From the NCBI GenBank assembly GCA_963791225.1, contig CAWBRV010000007.1, forward strand, positions 322,594-386,593: DNA of 64,000 nucleotides, in the 5' to 3' direction. The DNA is from PALSA-612 sp963791225. GTDB lineage: Bacteria > Actinomycetota > Thermoleophilia > Gaiellales > Gaiellaceae. Below are positions 47,464 to 55,310 of this stretch, one piece after another. The position numbers were made by a program, and so were the translations under genes. The notes under the pieces were generated by a model that worked only from the letters and a program-made list of their open reading frames with translations, searched no databases and was not told the DNA's origin. Each line of letters begins with the position of its first letter. Positions within the stretch are counted from its first letter, which is position 1.

Positions 47464-48150
47464 TCAGCTACGGAGCGTGCCGTCCGATCCGACCTGGATC
47501 CCCCGTTCGAGGAGCCGGTCGCGGACGAGGAACTGAAACGTCGACCAGGCGCCTCGGCGGGCGTCGAACATGCGATAGACCTGCCACTCGCTGAGCAGCC
47601 GTGGATCGGCCCGCCGCGCGTCCGACCAGTCGGCGAATCGGGGCAGCCGACCGAGCTCCTGGGCGAGCTGCTCGCCCTGCTCGATCGCCCGTTCGAGCCG
47701 TTCCTCCCCGACCGGCACGTCGAAGCCGGCTTCGCGCAACGCGTTTGTCAGAGAGCCGAACGTGTGCCAGTACAGGGACTTGGACGGGACGAGCCCGCGG
47801 TGCGCGTCCACGTCCTTCGCCGTCGGCGTGCGGCCGATCCTCTCCCCCAGCTCGCGCAGGCAGCGCAGCAACTCCTCCTTCGTCGCGAACCGACGCGGGA
47901 CGAGCCCGGCCGCGCGCTTGGCCCGGTTCCAGCTGCCGAACCGCTCGATCACCGTCTGCGGGTGGATGGTCGTCTCCGCGTCATCCGAGAACTCGCGCAT
48001 CGTCGGCGACCGGCCGAGCCGAACGGCGGACGACTTCAGCTGGCCGAGAATGTCCTCGTCGGAGTAGCGCTTGCGGATCCCGGCCTGGAATTCCGCGAGC
48101 GCCTTCGGATCGACCTGCGAGATCGCCCGGTACGCGCGCCGGCGGCCCAT
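47464..48150 (-). CDS. protein of homing-endonuclease-associated (HNH) repeats
   Basis: A 228-residue protein built from three tandem copies of the repeat seen beside HNH homing endonucleases. Repeat 1: LGRSPTMREFSDDAETTIHP with FGSWNRAKRAAGLVPRR. Repeat 2: IGRTPTAKDVDAHRGLVPSK with FGSLTNALREAGFDVP. Repeat 3: LGRLPRFADWSDARRADPRL with FDARRGAWSTFQFLV. No HNH nuclease motif is present, so it is probably a stand-alone DNA-binding protein. The promoter TATTCT (48158-48163, minus strand) ends seven bases before the ATG. It is divergent from murT. Confidence 0.8.
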   Translation of the reverse strand: MGRRRAYRAISQVDPKALAEFQAGIRKRYSDEDILGQLKSSAVRLGRSPTMREFSDDAETTIHPQTVIERFGSWNRAKRAAGLVPRRFATKEELLRCLRELGERIGRTPTAKDVDAHRGLVPSKSLYWHTFGSLTNALREAGFDVPVGEERLERAIEQGEQLAQELGRLPRFADWSDARRADPRLLSEWQVYRMFDARRGAWSTFQFLVRDRLLERGIQVGSDGTLRS

Positions 48151-48157
48151 GGCAATC

Positions 48158-48163
48158 AGAATA
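48158..48163 (-). promoter_or_regulatory. -10 element for leaderless transcript
   Basis: TATTCT on the minus strand ends seven bases before ATG 48150. Confidence 0.4.
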
Positions 48164-48219
48164 GAGCATAAACGCCCATATGCAAAGAGACTCTGCGCTC
48201 GCTGATCCGCCGCTCTCCA

Positions 48220-48225
48220 TAGACT
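48220..48225 (+). promoter_or_regulatory. -10 element for leaderless murT
   Basis: TAGACT ends seven bases before GTG 48233. Confidence 0.45.
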
Positions 48226-48232
48226 TGAGCGG

Positions 48233-49597
48233 GTGCGTCTCGAGCTCGAAGTGGCTCTCGCCCGCGGTGTCGGACGGCTGTCGAGGCTGGCCGGCGCCGG
48301 GGGCGGCACGACGCTCCCCGGCAAGCTGCTGGCGACGCTCGACCGCGACGCCGTCGACGCCCTGGCTGCGCGGCTCGAGCGCGGTTCGGCGCTCGTCTCG
48401 GCGACGAACGGCAAGACGACCACGTGCGCGCTGGCTGCTGCCGTGCTCGGCCCCCACGCTCAACTGGCGCGGAATGCCGCCGGCGCGAACCTGATGTCCG
48501 GCGTCGCGTCGACGCTCGTGGCCGCCCGCGGCGCGGATCTGGGGCTGTTCGAGGTCGACGAGGCGGCGCTGCCCGAGGTCGCACGGCGCGTTCACCCGCG
48601 CGTCGTCTCGCTCGGAAACCTGTTCCGCGACCAGCTGGACCGCTACGGCGAGCTCGAGATCGTGGCCGAGCGGTGGCGGCGGATGATCCCCGAGCTCCCT
48701 GCCGACGCCGTGCTGGCCGTGAACGCGGACGATCCGCTCGTCGGCGACCTCGCATCCGAGCACGCGCACAGCGTCACGTTCGGTGTCGACGACCCGGCGC
48801 ACGCCCGCTCCGACCTCCAGCACGCGGCGGACTCGAAGTACTGCCTGCGTTGCGGGACGCCCTACGACTATGCGGCGGCCTACGTCGGCCACCTCGGCGA
48901 CTACCGGTGCCCGGCGTGCGGGCACGCGCGACCGGCGCTCGACGTCGCAGCGCGCCGGATCGACCTCCGCGGCACCGAGGGTGCGGCCTTCGACCTGGTG
49001 ACCCCCGAGGGCACGCGCCGCGTCGAGCTGGCGCTCCCGGGCCTCTACAACGTCTACAACGCGCTCGCCGCGGCGACGTTGACCCGCGCGCTGGGCGTCG
49101 ACCTGGACGCGATCGCCGACGGGCTCGCGCGGGCCGTGCCGGCATTCGGCCGCTTCGAGCGGATCGATCTTGGCGGCCGGACGCTGCTCGTGCTGCTGAT
49201 CAAGAACCCGGCCGGGGCGAACGAGGCGCTGCGAACGGTGGTCTCCGCCGGCGCGCCCAGGCTGGCGCTCGTGGCGCTCAACGACGCGATCGCGGACGGT
49301 CGCGACGTCTCCTGGATCTGGGACGTAGACTTCGAGCTCCTCGGCTCGGGCTTGGAGCGGCTGATCGTCTCCGGCGATCGGGCGGCCGAGCTGGCGCTTC
49401 GCTTCAAGTACGGCGGGCTGGCCGCGTCGGCGATCGAGGTCGTCCCCGACCTCGAGGCGGCGCTCGACCGCGGGCTCGAGCTGACGGAACAGAGGCAGGA
49501 GCTCGTCTGCCTCCCGACCTACACGGCCATGCTGGCGCTGCAGGCGATCGTCACACGGCGGGGGCACGCGCGGCCGTACTGGGAGCGCGCGGCATGA
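48233..49597 (+). CDS. murT: lipid II isoglutaminyl synthase, MurT subunit
   Basis: Mur-ligase-like partner of GatD; together they amidate D-glutamate in the lipid II stem peptide. 454 residues. SATNGKTTTCALAAAVLG is the ATP-binding loop; LFEVDEAALPEVARRVHPRV and NLFRDQLDRYGELEIVAERW are family-specific. A zinc ribbon is inserted in the central domain (YCLRCGTPYDY near residue 203 and YRCPACGHARPAL near 226). LPGLYNVYNALAAATLTRAL and the C-terminal domain with IKNPAGANEAL follow. GTG 48233 is leaderless after TAGACT. gatD follows. Confidence 0.95.
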   Translation: MRLELEVALARGVGRLSRLAGAGGGTTLPGKLLATLDRDAVDALAARLERGSALVSATNGKTTTCALAAAVLGPHAQLARNAAGANLMSGVASTLVAARGADLGLFEVDEAALPEVARRVHPRVVSLGNLFRDQLDRYGELEIVAERWRRMIPELPADAVLAVNADDPLVGDLASEHAHSVTFGVDDPAHARSDLQHAADSKYCLRCGTPYDYAAAYVGHLGDYRCPACGHARPALDVAARRIDLRGTEGAAFDLVTPEGTRRVELALPGLYNVYNALAAATLTRALGVDLDAIADGLARAVPAFGRFERIDLGGRTLLVLLIKNPAGANEALRTVVSAGAPRLALVALNDAIADGRDVSWIWDVDFELLGSGLERLIVSGDRAAELALRFKYGGLAASAIEVVPDLEAALDRGLELTEQRQELVCLPTYTAMLALQAIVTRRGHARPYWERAA

Positions 49598-49661
49598 GCG
49601 TAGACTCGACGGAGCTCACCAACGAGCGGAGGCGCCGGCTTTGCCGGTGCCGGGAGCGGGC

Positions 49662-50420
49662 ATGAGTGCGGCGGAGCGCATCGTCATCGGCCACCTCTAT
49701 CCGGGCTACCTGAACATCTACGCCGATCGGGGGAACATCGCCGTGCTGGCCGCGCGGGCCGCCTGGCGCGATGTCGAGCTCGACGTGCGGACGATCGGTC
49801 TCGGCGACACGCTGCCTTCCGGCGTTGATCTCTTCTACGTGGGCGGTGGGCAGGATCGGGAGCAGGCGCTGATCGCGCCTGACCTGGCTGCGCGCGGAGC
49901 CGCGCTCGCCGAGGCGGTTGCCAGCGGGGCTGCGGCGCTCGCCGTCTGCGGCGGCTATCAGCTCCTCGGCCGCTTCTACCGCGACCGCGGTGGGGACGAG
50001 CTCGCCGGCGCAGGCGTGTTCCCGCTCTACACCGTGGCCGGAGAACGGCGCATGATCGGCGACGTGCTGCTCGAGTGCGAGCTCGAGCCGGGCGTGGTCA
50101 GGACGGTCGCGGGCTTCGAGAACCATGCGGGCCGGACGATCCTGGATGCGGGTGCGGAGCCGCTCGGTCGCGTCGTCGCCGGCTTCGGGAACGACGGAGA
50201 GTCCGGCTACGAGGGCTGCAGGCTCGGCCGCGCCGTCGGGACGTATCTCCACGGGCCGCTCCTGCCGCGGAACCCCTGGCTCGCGGATTGGCTGCTTGCG
50301 CAGGCCATTGCCCATCGCACGGGCGAGGCGCCGGTCCTCGCGCCGCTCGAGGACGAACTGGAGTTGGAGGCTCATGCGGTCTCGTCGGCACGGGCCCGCT
50401 CCCGTGGCGGCAAGTTCTAA
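49662..50420 (+). CDS. gatD: lipid II isoglutaminyl synthase, glutaminase subunit GatD
   Basis: Class I glutamine amidotransferase that supplies ammonia to MurT, 252 residues. LYPGYLNIYADRGNIAVLAA is the family start. VGGGQDREQALIAPDLAARG, LAVCGGYQLLG (nucleophilic Cys near residue 95) and GTYLHGPLLPRNPWLADWLL (catalytic His near 197) are intact. ATG 49662 has GGGAG upstream; the 64-base gap after murT is noncoding. Amidated wall peptide fits the nearby M23 and dap genes. Confidence 0.94.
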   Translation: MSAAERIVIGHLYPGYLNIYADRGNIAVLAARAAWRDVELDVRTIGLGDTLPSGVDLFYVGGGQDREQALIAPDLAARGAALAEAVASGAAALAVCGGYQLLGRFYRDRGGDELAGAGVFPLYTVAGERRMIGDVLLECELEPGVVRTVAGFENHAGRTILDAGAEPLGRVVAGFGNDGESGYEGCRLGRAVGTYLHGPLLPRNPWLADWLLAQAIAHRTGEAPVLAPLEDELELEAHAVSSARARSRGGKF

Positions 50421-50435
50421 CGTCAGCGTGACGGC

Positions 50436-50894
50436 TCAGGGCGCCCACAGGGCGCCGAGATACACGCTCGGGTCGCCCGGCTGCCAGCGGGCGAGGAACC
50501 GCTGGATCGGCGGGTGGAGCACGGTCTCGTCGAGCTCCGTCAGCGCGAACAGCCGATGGCCGCGGACGGCGGCGTCCTGCGACGTCGCCCGCTCGAGCGA
50601 CCGGCCGGAGAGGTCCCCGGCGAAGATGATGTGGACGACGTGCTTGCGCGCGAACGACCGCGCCGGCGCGATCGAGTCCACGAGCGCGACGGGCCCCTCG
50701 AAGGGGATCTGCTCGTCGATCCCGACCTCCTCCTGGAGCTCCCTGCGCAGCGCCTGCACCAGGCTCTCGCCGGCGTGCACGCCGCCGCCCGGCAGCAGCC
50801 AGTAGGCCTTGTCGCCCTTCTCGTGGCGGCACAGGAGCACGCGGTCGCGCCAGCGCAGCACGGCCGAGACGCGGATGCGCGGCTCGCCCGTCAC
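50436..50894 (-). CDS. NUDIX hydrolase
   Basis: A 152-residue Nudix protein. RIRVSAVLRWRDRVLLCRHE opens it. The Nudix box GGGVHAGESLVQALRRELQE followed by EVGI is complete (GX5EX7REUXEEXGU). It hydrolyses a nucleoside diphosphate linked to an unknown moiety. GTG 50894 overlaps the dut stop as GTGA, so hflX, dut and this gene form one operon. A house-cleaning role beside dUTPase is plausible. Confidence 0.9.
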   Translation of the reverse strand: MTGEPRIRVSAVLRWRDRVLLCRHEKGDKAYWLLPGGGVHAGESLVQALRRELQEEVGIDEQIPFEGPVALVDSIAPARSFARKHVVHIIFAGDLSGRSLERATSQDAAVRGHRLFALTELDETVLHPPIQRFLARWQPGDPSVYLGALWAP

Positions 50895-51325
50895 GCGCCG
50901 GTCGAGCCGAAGCCGGCCACGCCCCGCTCCGTCTCGGGGAGCTCCTCGACGCCGACTGGCTCGGGCAGCGCGACCGGCACGATGACGAGCTGCGCGATTC
51001 GCATCCCCGGCTCCACCGTGAAGCTTTCCGCCCGGTCGGTGTTGACGAGCACGACCCGCAGCTCGCCGCGATAGCCGGCGTCGACGAGCCCCGGCGCGTT
51101 GACGATGCCGATGCCGTGTCGCGCGGCGAGCCCGGAGCGCGGGACGACCAGGCCCGCGTGACCGTCCGGGATCGCCACGGCGATGCCGGTGCCGACGACT
51201 GCCCTCGCGCCCGGTTCGATCGTCACGTGCTCGCAGGACACGAGATCGAGTCCGGCGTCGCCCGGATAGGCGCGCTCGGGCAGCGTCGCGTCGTCGCGCA
51301 GCCTTCGGACAGTGAGCTCGGTCAC
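50891..51325 (-). CDS. dut: dUTP diphosphatase
   Basis: Trimeric dUTPase, 144 residues, keeping uracil out of DNA. PERAYPGDAGLDLVSCEHVT (motif 1), VVPRSGLAARHGIGIVNAPG (motifs 2 and 3 with the Asp in GLVDAGYRGE), RIAQLVIVPV (motif 4) and the C-terminal GVAGFGSTG (motif 5) are all present, so it should be active. Overlaps hflX and the Nudix gene on both sides. Confidence 0.96.
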   Translation of the reverse strand: MTELTVRRLRDDATLPERAYPGDAGLDLVSCEHVTIEPGARAVVGTGIAVAIPDGHAGLVVPRSGLAARHGIGIVNAPGLVDAGYRGELRVVLVNTDRAESFTVEPGMRIAQLVIVPVALPEPVGVEELPETERGVAGFGSTGA

Positions 51326-52632
51326 CGGATGGCTGAGGTCGCGCTGCCACGGCGAGCTTCGGCGATCAGGAACGGGGCGAAGCGGCGCAGGTCGTGCTCG
51401 GGGAGGCGGGCGCGAATGAAGACCCCTTCCGGCCGGTCTTCGCGCAGCTCGATCGGTGGGCCGAGCGCGTAGAGCTCGGCGAGCCGGGCGCCCTCCTCGT
51501 AGGGGACGAGCAGCTCGACGACCTCGAAACGGCCGGCGAACCGGTCGGCGATCCGTGCGCGCAGGGCGTCGAGACCGGCTCCGGTCGCAGCCGAGATCTG
51601 CAACGCACCGGGATAGCGGTTCGCGAGCCGCCGGCGCCCGAGCGAGTCGACGCGGTCGATCTTGTTCAAGACGAGCTCCACCGGAAGCTCGTCGGCGCCG
51701 ATTTCAGCGAGCACGTCGTCGACGGACGCGATCATCTCGCCCAGGCGCTCTTCGGACACGGACGCGTCGGCGACGTGCAGCACGAGATCGGCGACGAGCG
51801 TCTCCTCGAGCGTGGCCGCGAACCCCTCGACGAGCTGGTGCGGCAAACGGCGGATGAACCCGACCGTGTCGGTGACGAGATAGCGGCGCCCGTCGTGGGC
51901 GAACGCCCGCGTCGTCGGGTCGAGCGTCTCGAACAGGCGGTTCTCGACCGAAACCTCGGCACCCGTGAGCGCGTTCAGGAGCGTCGACTTGCCGACGTTC
52001 GTGTACCCGGCGAGGGCGACGGTGGGCGTCTGCGAGCGGCGGCGCGACTTCCGGCGCGTGTCGCGTTGGCGGCTCAGCTCGGTGAGGCGCCGCTTGAGGA
52101 CCGCGACGCGGTTGCGGGCAATCCGACGATCCGTCTCGAGCTGCGTCTCACCCGGGCCTCGGGTGCCGACGCCGCCGCCCAGGCGCTCCAGATGCTTCCA
52201 CAGGCCACGCATCCGCGGCAGGTTGTACTCGAGCTGGGCGAGCTCGACCTGGAGCTTCCCCTCGGCGCTGACAGCGTGCTGGGCGAAGATGTCGAGGATC
52301 AGCTGCGTCCGGTCGACGACGCGAGCCTGCAGCGCGTCCTCGAGCAGCCGCTGCTGGGAGGGCTGGAGCTCGTCGTCGACGATCAGGACGTCCGCGTCCG
52401 CCTCGCCGAACGCGCGTTTCAGCTCGTCGAGCTTGCCCTTGCCGACGTACGACCGGGGATCGGGCCGGGAGCGGTGCTGGACGACCTCGTCCACCGTCTG
52501 GACGCCCGCCGTTCGCGCCAGCTCACGCAGCTCGGCCAGCTCCTCGGCCTCACGGCCGGGCTGGAGCACGGCAACGGCGAGCCCGCGCTCGGGCTCCGCG
52601 CCGGGCGCAGGATCGGGTTGCCGGGGCGTCAC
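51322..52632 (-). CDS. hflX: ribosome-associated GTPase HflX
   Basis: A 436-residue HflX GTPase that splits stalled ribosomes. The N-terminal HflX domain has RPDPRSYVGKGKLDELKRAF, VVDRTQLILDIFAQHAVSAE and the linker GGGVGTRGPGETQLETDRRI. The G domain has ALAGYTNVGKSTLLNALTGA, DTVGFIRRLPHQLVEGFAAT and LVLNKIDRVD. The C-terminal domain is short. GTG 52632 has CATAAT six bases before it (leaderless). Divergent from dapC with 45 bases between starts. Confidence 0.95.
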   Translation of the reverse strand: MTPRQPDPAPGAEPERGLAVAVLQPGREAEELAELRELARTAGVQTVDEVVQHRSRPDPRSYVGKGKLDELKRAFGEADADVLIVDDELQPSQQRLLEDALQARVVDRTQLILDIFAQHAVSAEGKLQVELAQLEYNLPRMRGLWKHLERLGGGVGTRGPGETQLETDRRIARNRVAVLKRRLTELSRQRDTRRKSRRRSQTPTVALAGYTNVGKSTLLNALTGAEVSVENRLFETLDPTTRAFAHDGRRYLVTDTVGFIRRLPHQLVEGFAATLEETLVADLVLHVADASVSEERLGEMIASVDDVLAEIGADELPVELVLNKIDRVDSLGRRRLANRYPGALQISAATGAGLDALRARIADRFAGRFEVVELLVPYEEGARLAELYALGPPIELREDRPEGVFIRARLPEHDLRRFAPFLIAEARRGSATSAIR

Positions 52633-52638
52633 AGCTGG

Positions 52639-52644
52639 ATTATG
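52639..52644 (-). promoter_or_regulatory. -10 element for leaderless hflX
   Basis: CATAAT on the minus strand ends six bases before GTG 52632, one of the best -10 matches in the window. Confidence 0.5.
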
Positions 52645-52653
52645 CCCCCCGCT

Positions 52654-52676
52654 GGCCGAACGGCTAGCGTTCGGCC
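52654..52676 (+). promoter_or_regulatory. palindrome over the dapC promoter
   Basis: GGCCGAACG and CGTTCGGCC (9 bp, perfect) flank GCTAG. The candidate -10 TAGCGT (52665-52670) lies inside it, seven bases before ATG 52678. It could be an operator, or a structured 5' end of the transcript. Confidence 0.45.
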
Positions 52677-52677
52677 C

Positions 52678-53826
52678 ATGCGTCCCTCCCCCGTTCTGGC
52701 TGCGCAAGCCACCTATCCGTTCGTGCGCATCGAGCAGGCGAAACGCCAGACGGCGGCGGCCGGGGTCGAGATCTTCGACTTCGGACAGGGTGACCCGCGC
52801 GAGCCCACGGACCCGATGATCCGCGCGGCGCTCGTCGATGCCCTCCCCGAGACGCGTGGATACCCGAAGGCGGAGGGCTTGCCGGAGCTGCGGGAGGCGA
52901 TCGCAGGCTGGCTGGCACGGCGCTTCGGCGTCGACGTCGACCCGGCCACCGAGATCGTGCCGACGCTCGGGAGCAAGGAGGCGATCTTCAGCTTCGCCCA
53001 GGTCGTCCTCGACCCGTCGGCCGGGAAGGACGCCGTGCTCGTCACCGAGCCCGGCTACCCCGTGCCCGAGCGCGGAGCGTTGTTCGCCGGAGCCCAGGTC
53101 GTGCAGGTGCCGCTGCGCGAGGAGGACGGGTTTCTCCCCGACCTCGAGGCGATCGATCCGGCGACGCTCGCCCGGACGGCGGTCCTTTGGCTCAACTATC
53201 CGAACAACCCGACCGCCGCCGTTGCGCCGCTCGCGCTCTACGAGCGGGCCGCCGAGCTGGCGGCCGAGCACGACTTCCTCCTCGCCTCCGACGAGGCCTA
53301 CAGCGAGCTCTGGTTCGCCGAGCCGCCCCCGTCGGCGCTCCAGGCGGCCGGGCGGGCAAACGTCGTCGTCTTCAACACACTGAGCAAGCGCTCGTCGATG
53401 ACCGGTTACCGGTCGGGCTTTGTCGCCGGTCCGCCCTGGGTAATGGACGCCCTGCGCGCCTACCGGCCGACGGTCGGGACAGCACCGCAGGAGTTCGTCC
53501 AACGTGCGTCGATCGCCGCCTGGAGCGACGAGGATCACGTGGCGCGCGCACGGGACGTGTACCGGCGCAAGCGCGAGGTGCTGCTGGGAGCGCTCGCAGC
53601 GCTCGGATGGCGCGTCGCGGGGAGTGAGGCGACCATGTACCTCTGGGTCGAGGTGCCCGCCGGAGAGAGCTCCGAAGGGCTTGCCGAGCGGCTGCTCGAG
53701 CACGGCATCGTCGTCGCACCAGGCGCGTATCTCGGCCCGAGCGGCAAGGGTTACGTCCGCTTCGCGCTCGTCCCCACCGTCGAGGACTGCGAGCGCGCCG
53801 CCGCGATCCTGCGGAGCCTGGCGTGA
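52678..53826 (+). CDS. dapC: class I/II aminotransferase, probable succinyldiaminopimelate transaminase
   Basis: A 382-residue fold-type I PLP enzyme. FVRIEQAKRQTAAAGVEIFD with FGQGDPREPTD starts it; LNYPNNPTAAVAPLALY, LASDEAYSELWF and NTLSKRSSMTGYRSGFVAGP (PLP lysine) are the cofactor sites; RFALVPTVEDCERAAAI ends it. The gene overlaps dapD as GTGA and has the short DapC form, so the succinylase-pathway transaminase role is likely but inferred from context. Confidence 0.88.
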   Translation: MRPSPVLAAQATYPFVRIEQAKRQTAAAGVEIFDFGQGDPREPTDPMIRAALVDALPETRGYPKAEGLPELREAIAGWLARRFGVDVDPATEIVPTLGSKEAIFSFAQVVLDPSAGKDAVLVTEPGYPVPERGALFAGAQVVQVPLREEDGFLPDLEAIDPATLARTAVLWLNYPNNPTAAVAPLALYERAAELAAEHDFLLASDEAYSELWFAEPPPSALQAAGRANVVVFNTLSKRSSMTGYRSGFVAGPPWVMDALRAYRPTVGTAPQEFVQRASIAAWSDEDHVARARDVYRRKREVLLGALAALGWRVAGSEATMYLWVEVPAGESSEGLAERLLEHGIVVAPGAYLGPSGKGYVRFALVPTVEDCERAAAILRSLA

Positions 53827-54587
53827 CCGAGATCGACGCGGCACGGGTCGAGGCGATCATCGAGCAGCTCGATCGGGGCGAGACGCGGGTCGCCGAGCGC
53901 GTCGACGGCGAGTGGGTCGTGAACGAGGACGCGAAGCAGGCGATCCTCGACTACTTCCGTCTGCGGCAGGTCGAGCCGATGGAGGTCGGCCCGTTCGAGT
54001 ACCTGGACAAGATCCCCCTCAAGCGCGACTACGCGCGGCTCGGTGTCCGCGTCGTGCCGCCGGCCGTGGCGCGGTACGGGTCGTTCCTCTCCCGCGACGT
54101 CGTGATGATGCCGAGCTTCGTGAACATCGGCGCCTGGGTCGGGCCGCGGACGATGATCGACACGTGGGCAACCGTCGGCTCCTGCGCACAGGTAGGCGCG
54201 GACGTCCACCTCGCCGGCGGCGCCGGAATCGGCGGTGTGCTCGAGCCCGTCAACGCGCGCCCGGTGATCATCGAGGACGGCGCATTCATCGGGTCGCGGG
54301 CGGCGGTGACGGAAGGGGTGATCGTCGGCGAGCGCGCTGTGCTCGGGCCGCACGTGTCGCTCACCGCCTCGGTCCCGATCATCGACGTAACCGGACCCGA
54401 GCCAGTCGAGCACCGCGGCTCCGTCCCGCCCGGCGCCGTCGTCGTGCCCGGTACGCGCCCGCGGGAGTTTCCGGCCGGGACGTTCCAGCTCGGCTGCGCC
54501 CTGATCATCGGCTGGCGGAGCGAGTCGACCGACCTGAAGCTGAGCCTGAACGAAACCCTGCGCGAGTACGGCATCGGCAGCAGCTGA
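53823..54587 (+). CDS. dapD: 2,3,4,5-tetrahydropyridine-2,6-dicarboxylate N-succinyltransferase
   Basis: Lysine/diaminopimelate pathway enzyme, 254 residues, with a left-handed beta helix. KRDYARLGVRVVPPAVARYG, VVMMPSFVNIGAWVGPRTMI, DTWATVGSCAQVGADVHLAG, GAGIGGVLEPVNARPVIIED and AFIGSRAAVTEGVIVGERAV are diagnostic for the classical DapD. It is translationally coupled to dapC. dapF is convergent immediately downstream. Confidence 0.95.
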   Translation: MTEIDAARVEAIIEQLDRGETRVAERVDGEWVVNEDAKQAILDYFRLRQVEPMEVGPFEYLDKIPLKRDYARLGVRVVPPAVARYGSFLSRDVVMMPSFVNIGAWVGPRTMIDTWATVGSCAQVGADVHLAGGAGIGGVLEPVNARPVIIEDGAFIGSRAAVTEGVIVGERAVLGPHVSLTASVPIIDVTGPEPVEHRGSVPPGAVVVPGTRPREFPAGTFQLGCALIIGWRSESTDLKLSLNETLREYGIGSS

Positions 54588-55310
54588 TCACACCTCGTCG
54601 ACGCGTTCGGCGGGCCCGATCAGGGTCGCGTTGCCGTTCTCGAGGCGGACGGTGAGATCTCCGCCAGGAAAGTTGACGACGACGGTGCCGTCCCCATGCG
54701 TTGCAGCAGCGACCGCGACGGCACTCGTCCCCGACGACGCGGTCTCCCCCACGCCGCGCTCCCACACGCGCGCCGTCACCCGGCCTGGACCATCGACCCG
54801 CGCCACCTGCACGTTCGTACGCTCCGGGAACCTGCGGTGCGTCTCGAGGAGCGGGCCGATCCGCGCGATGTCGGCCGGATCGCCGGAGACGACCGCGTGC
54901 GGATTGCCGACCGACACCGGCACGAGTTCGATCGCGTCGACGATCTCGGCCGGCCCGACCTCGACCGGGCCCAGGTCTTGCTCGACCTGGCCGTCCGCGC
55001 GGATGCGTGAGGTGATCTCGCGGGCACCGACACGCACCGTGACGTCGTCCAGGTGCGTGCGTTCAGCCAGCCAGCGGGCCGCGATCCGCGTGCCGTTGCC
55101 CGACATCTCGGCCTGTGAGCCGTCCGGGTTCCAGATCACGATCTCGACCGTTCCGCCCGCGACGGAGACGACCTCGAGGATGCCGTCCGCGTCGCGGCTT
55201 GCCTCCCGTACCGAGGCCGCGGTCAGCGGCCCGTCGAGCTCCGCGCGCTCGACGAGGAGGTAGCGGTTACCGGCGGCCTGCCAGGTCGAGAACTTCGCGG
55301 GCGGTCTCAC
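54588..55310 (-). CDS. dapF: diaminopimelate epimerase homologue lacking both catalytic cysteines
   Basis: DapF-fold protein of about 240 residues. KFSTWQAAGNRYLLVE, WNPDGSQAEMSGNGTRIAAR, VSVGNPHAVV and ARVWERGVGETASSGTSAVA align along the family. In true DapF both active-site blocks carry cysteine (AEMCGNG and ACGTG). Here these are Ser70 and Ser193. Racemisation by the two-thiol mechanism is therefore not possible as drawn. It may use other residues or another substrate. Its place beside dapC/dapD argues that it still serves the pathway. GTG 55310 overlaps miaA by 44 bases. Confidence 0.85.
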   Translation of the reverse strand: MRPPAKFSTWQAAGNRYLLVERAELDGPLTAASVREASRDADGILEVVSVAGGTVEIVIWNPDGSQAEMSGNGTRIAARWLAERTHLDDVTVRVGAREITSRIRADGQVEQDLGPVEVGPAEIVDAIELVPVSVGNPHAVVSGDPADIARIGPLLETHRRFPERTNVQVARVDGPGRVTARVWERGVGETASSGTSAVAVAAATHGDGTVVVNFPGGDLTVRLENGNATLIGPAERVDEV

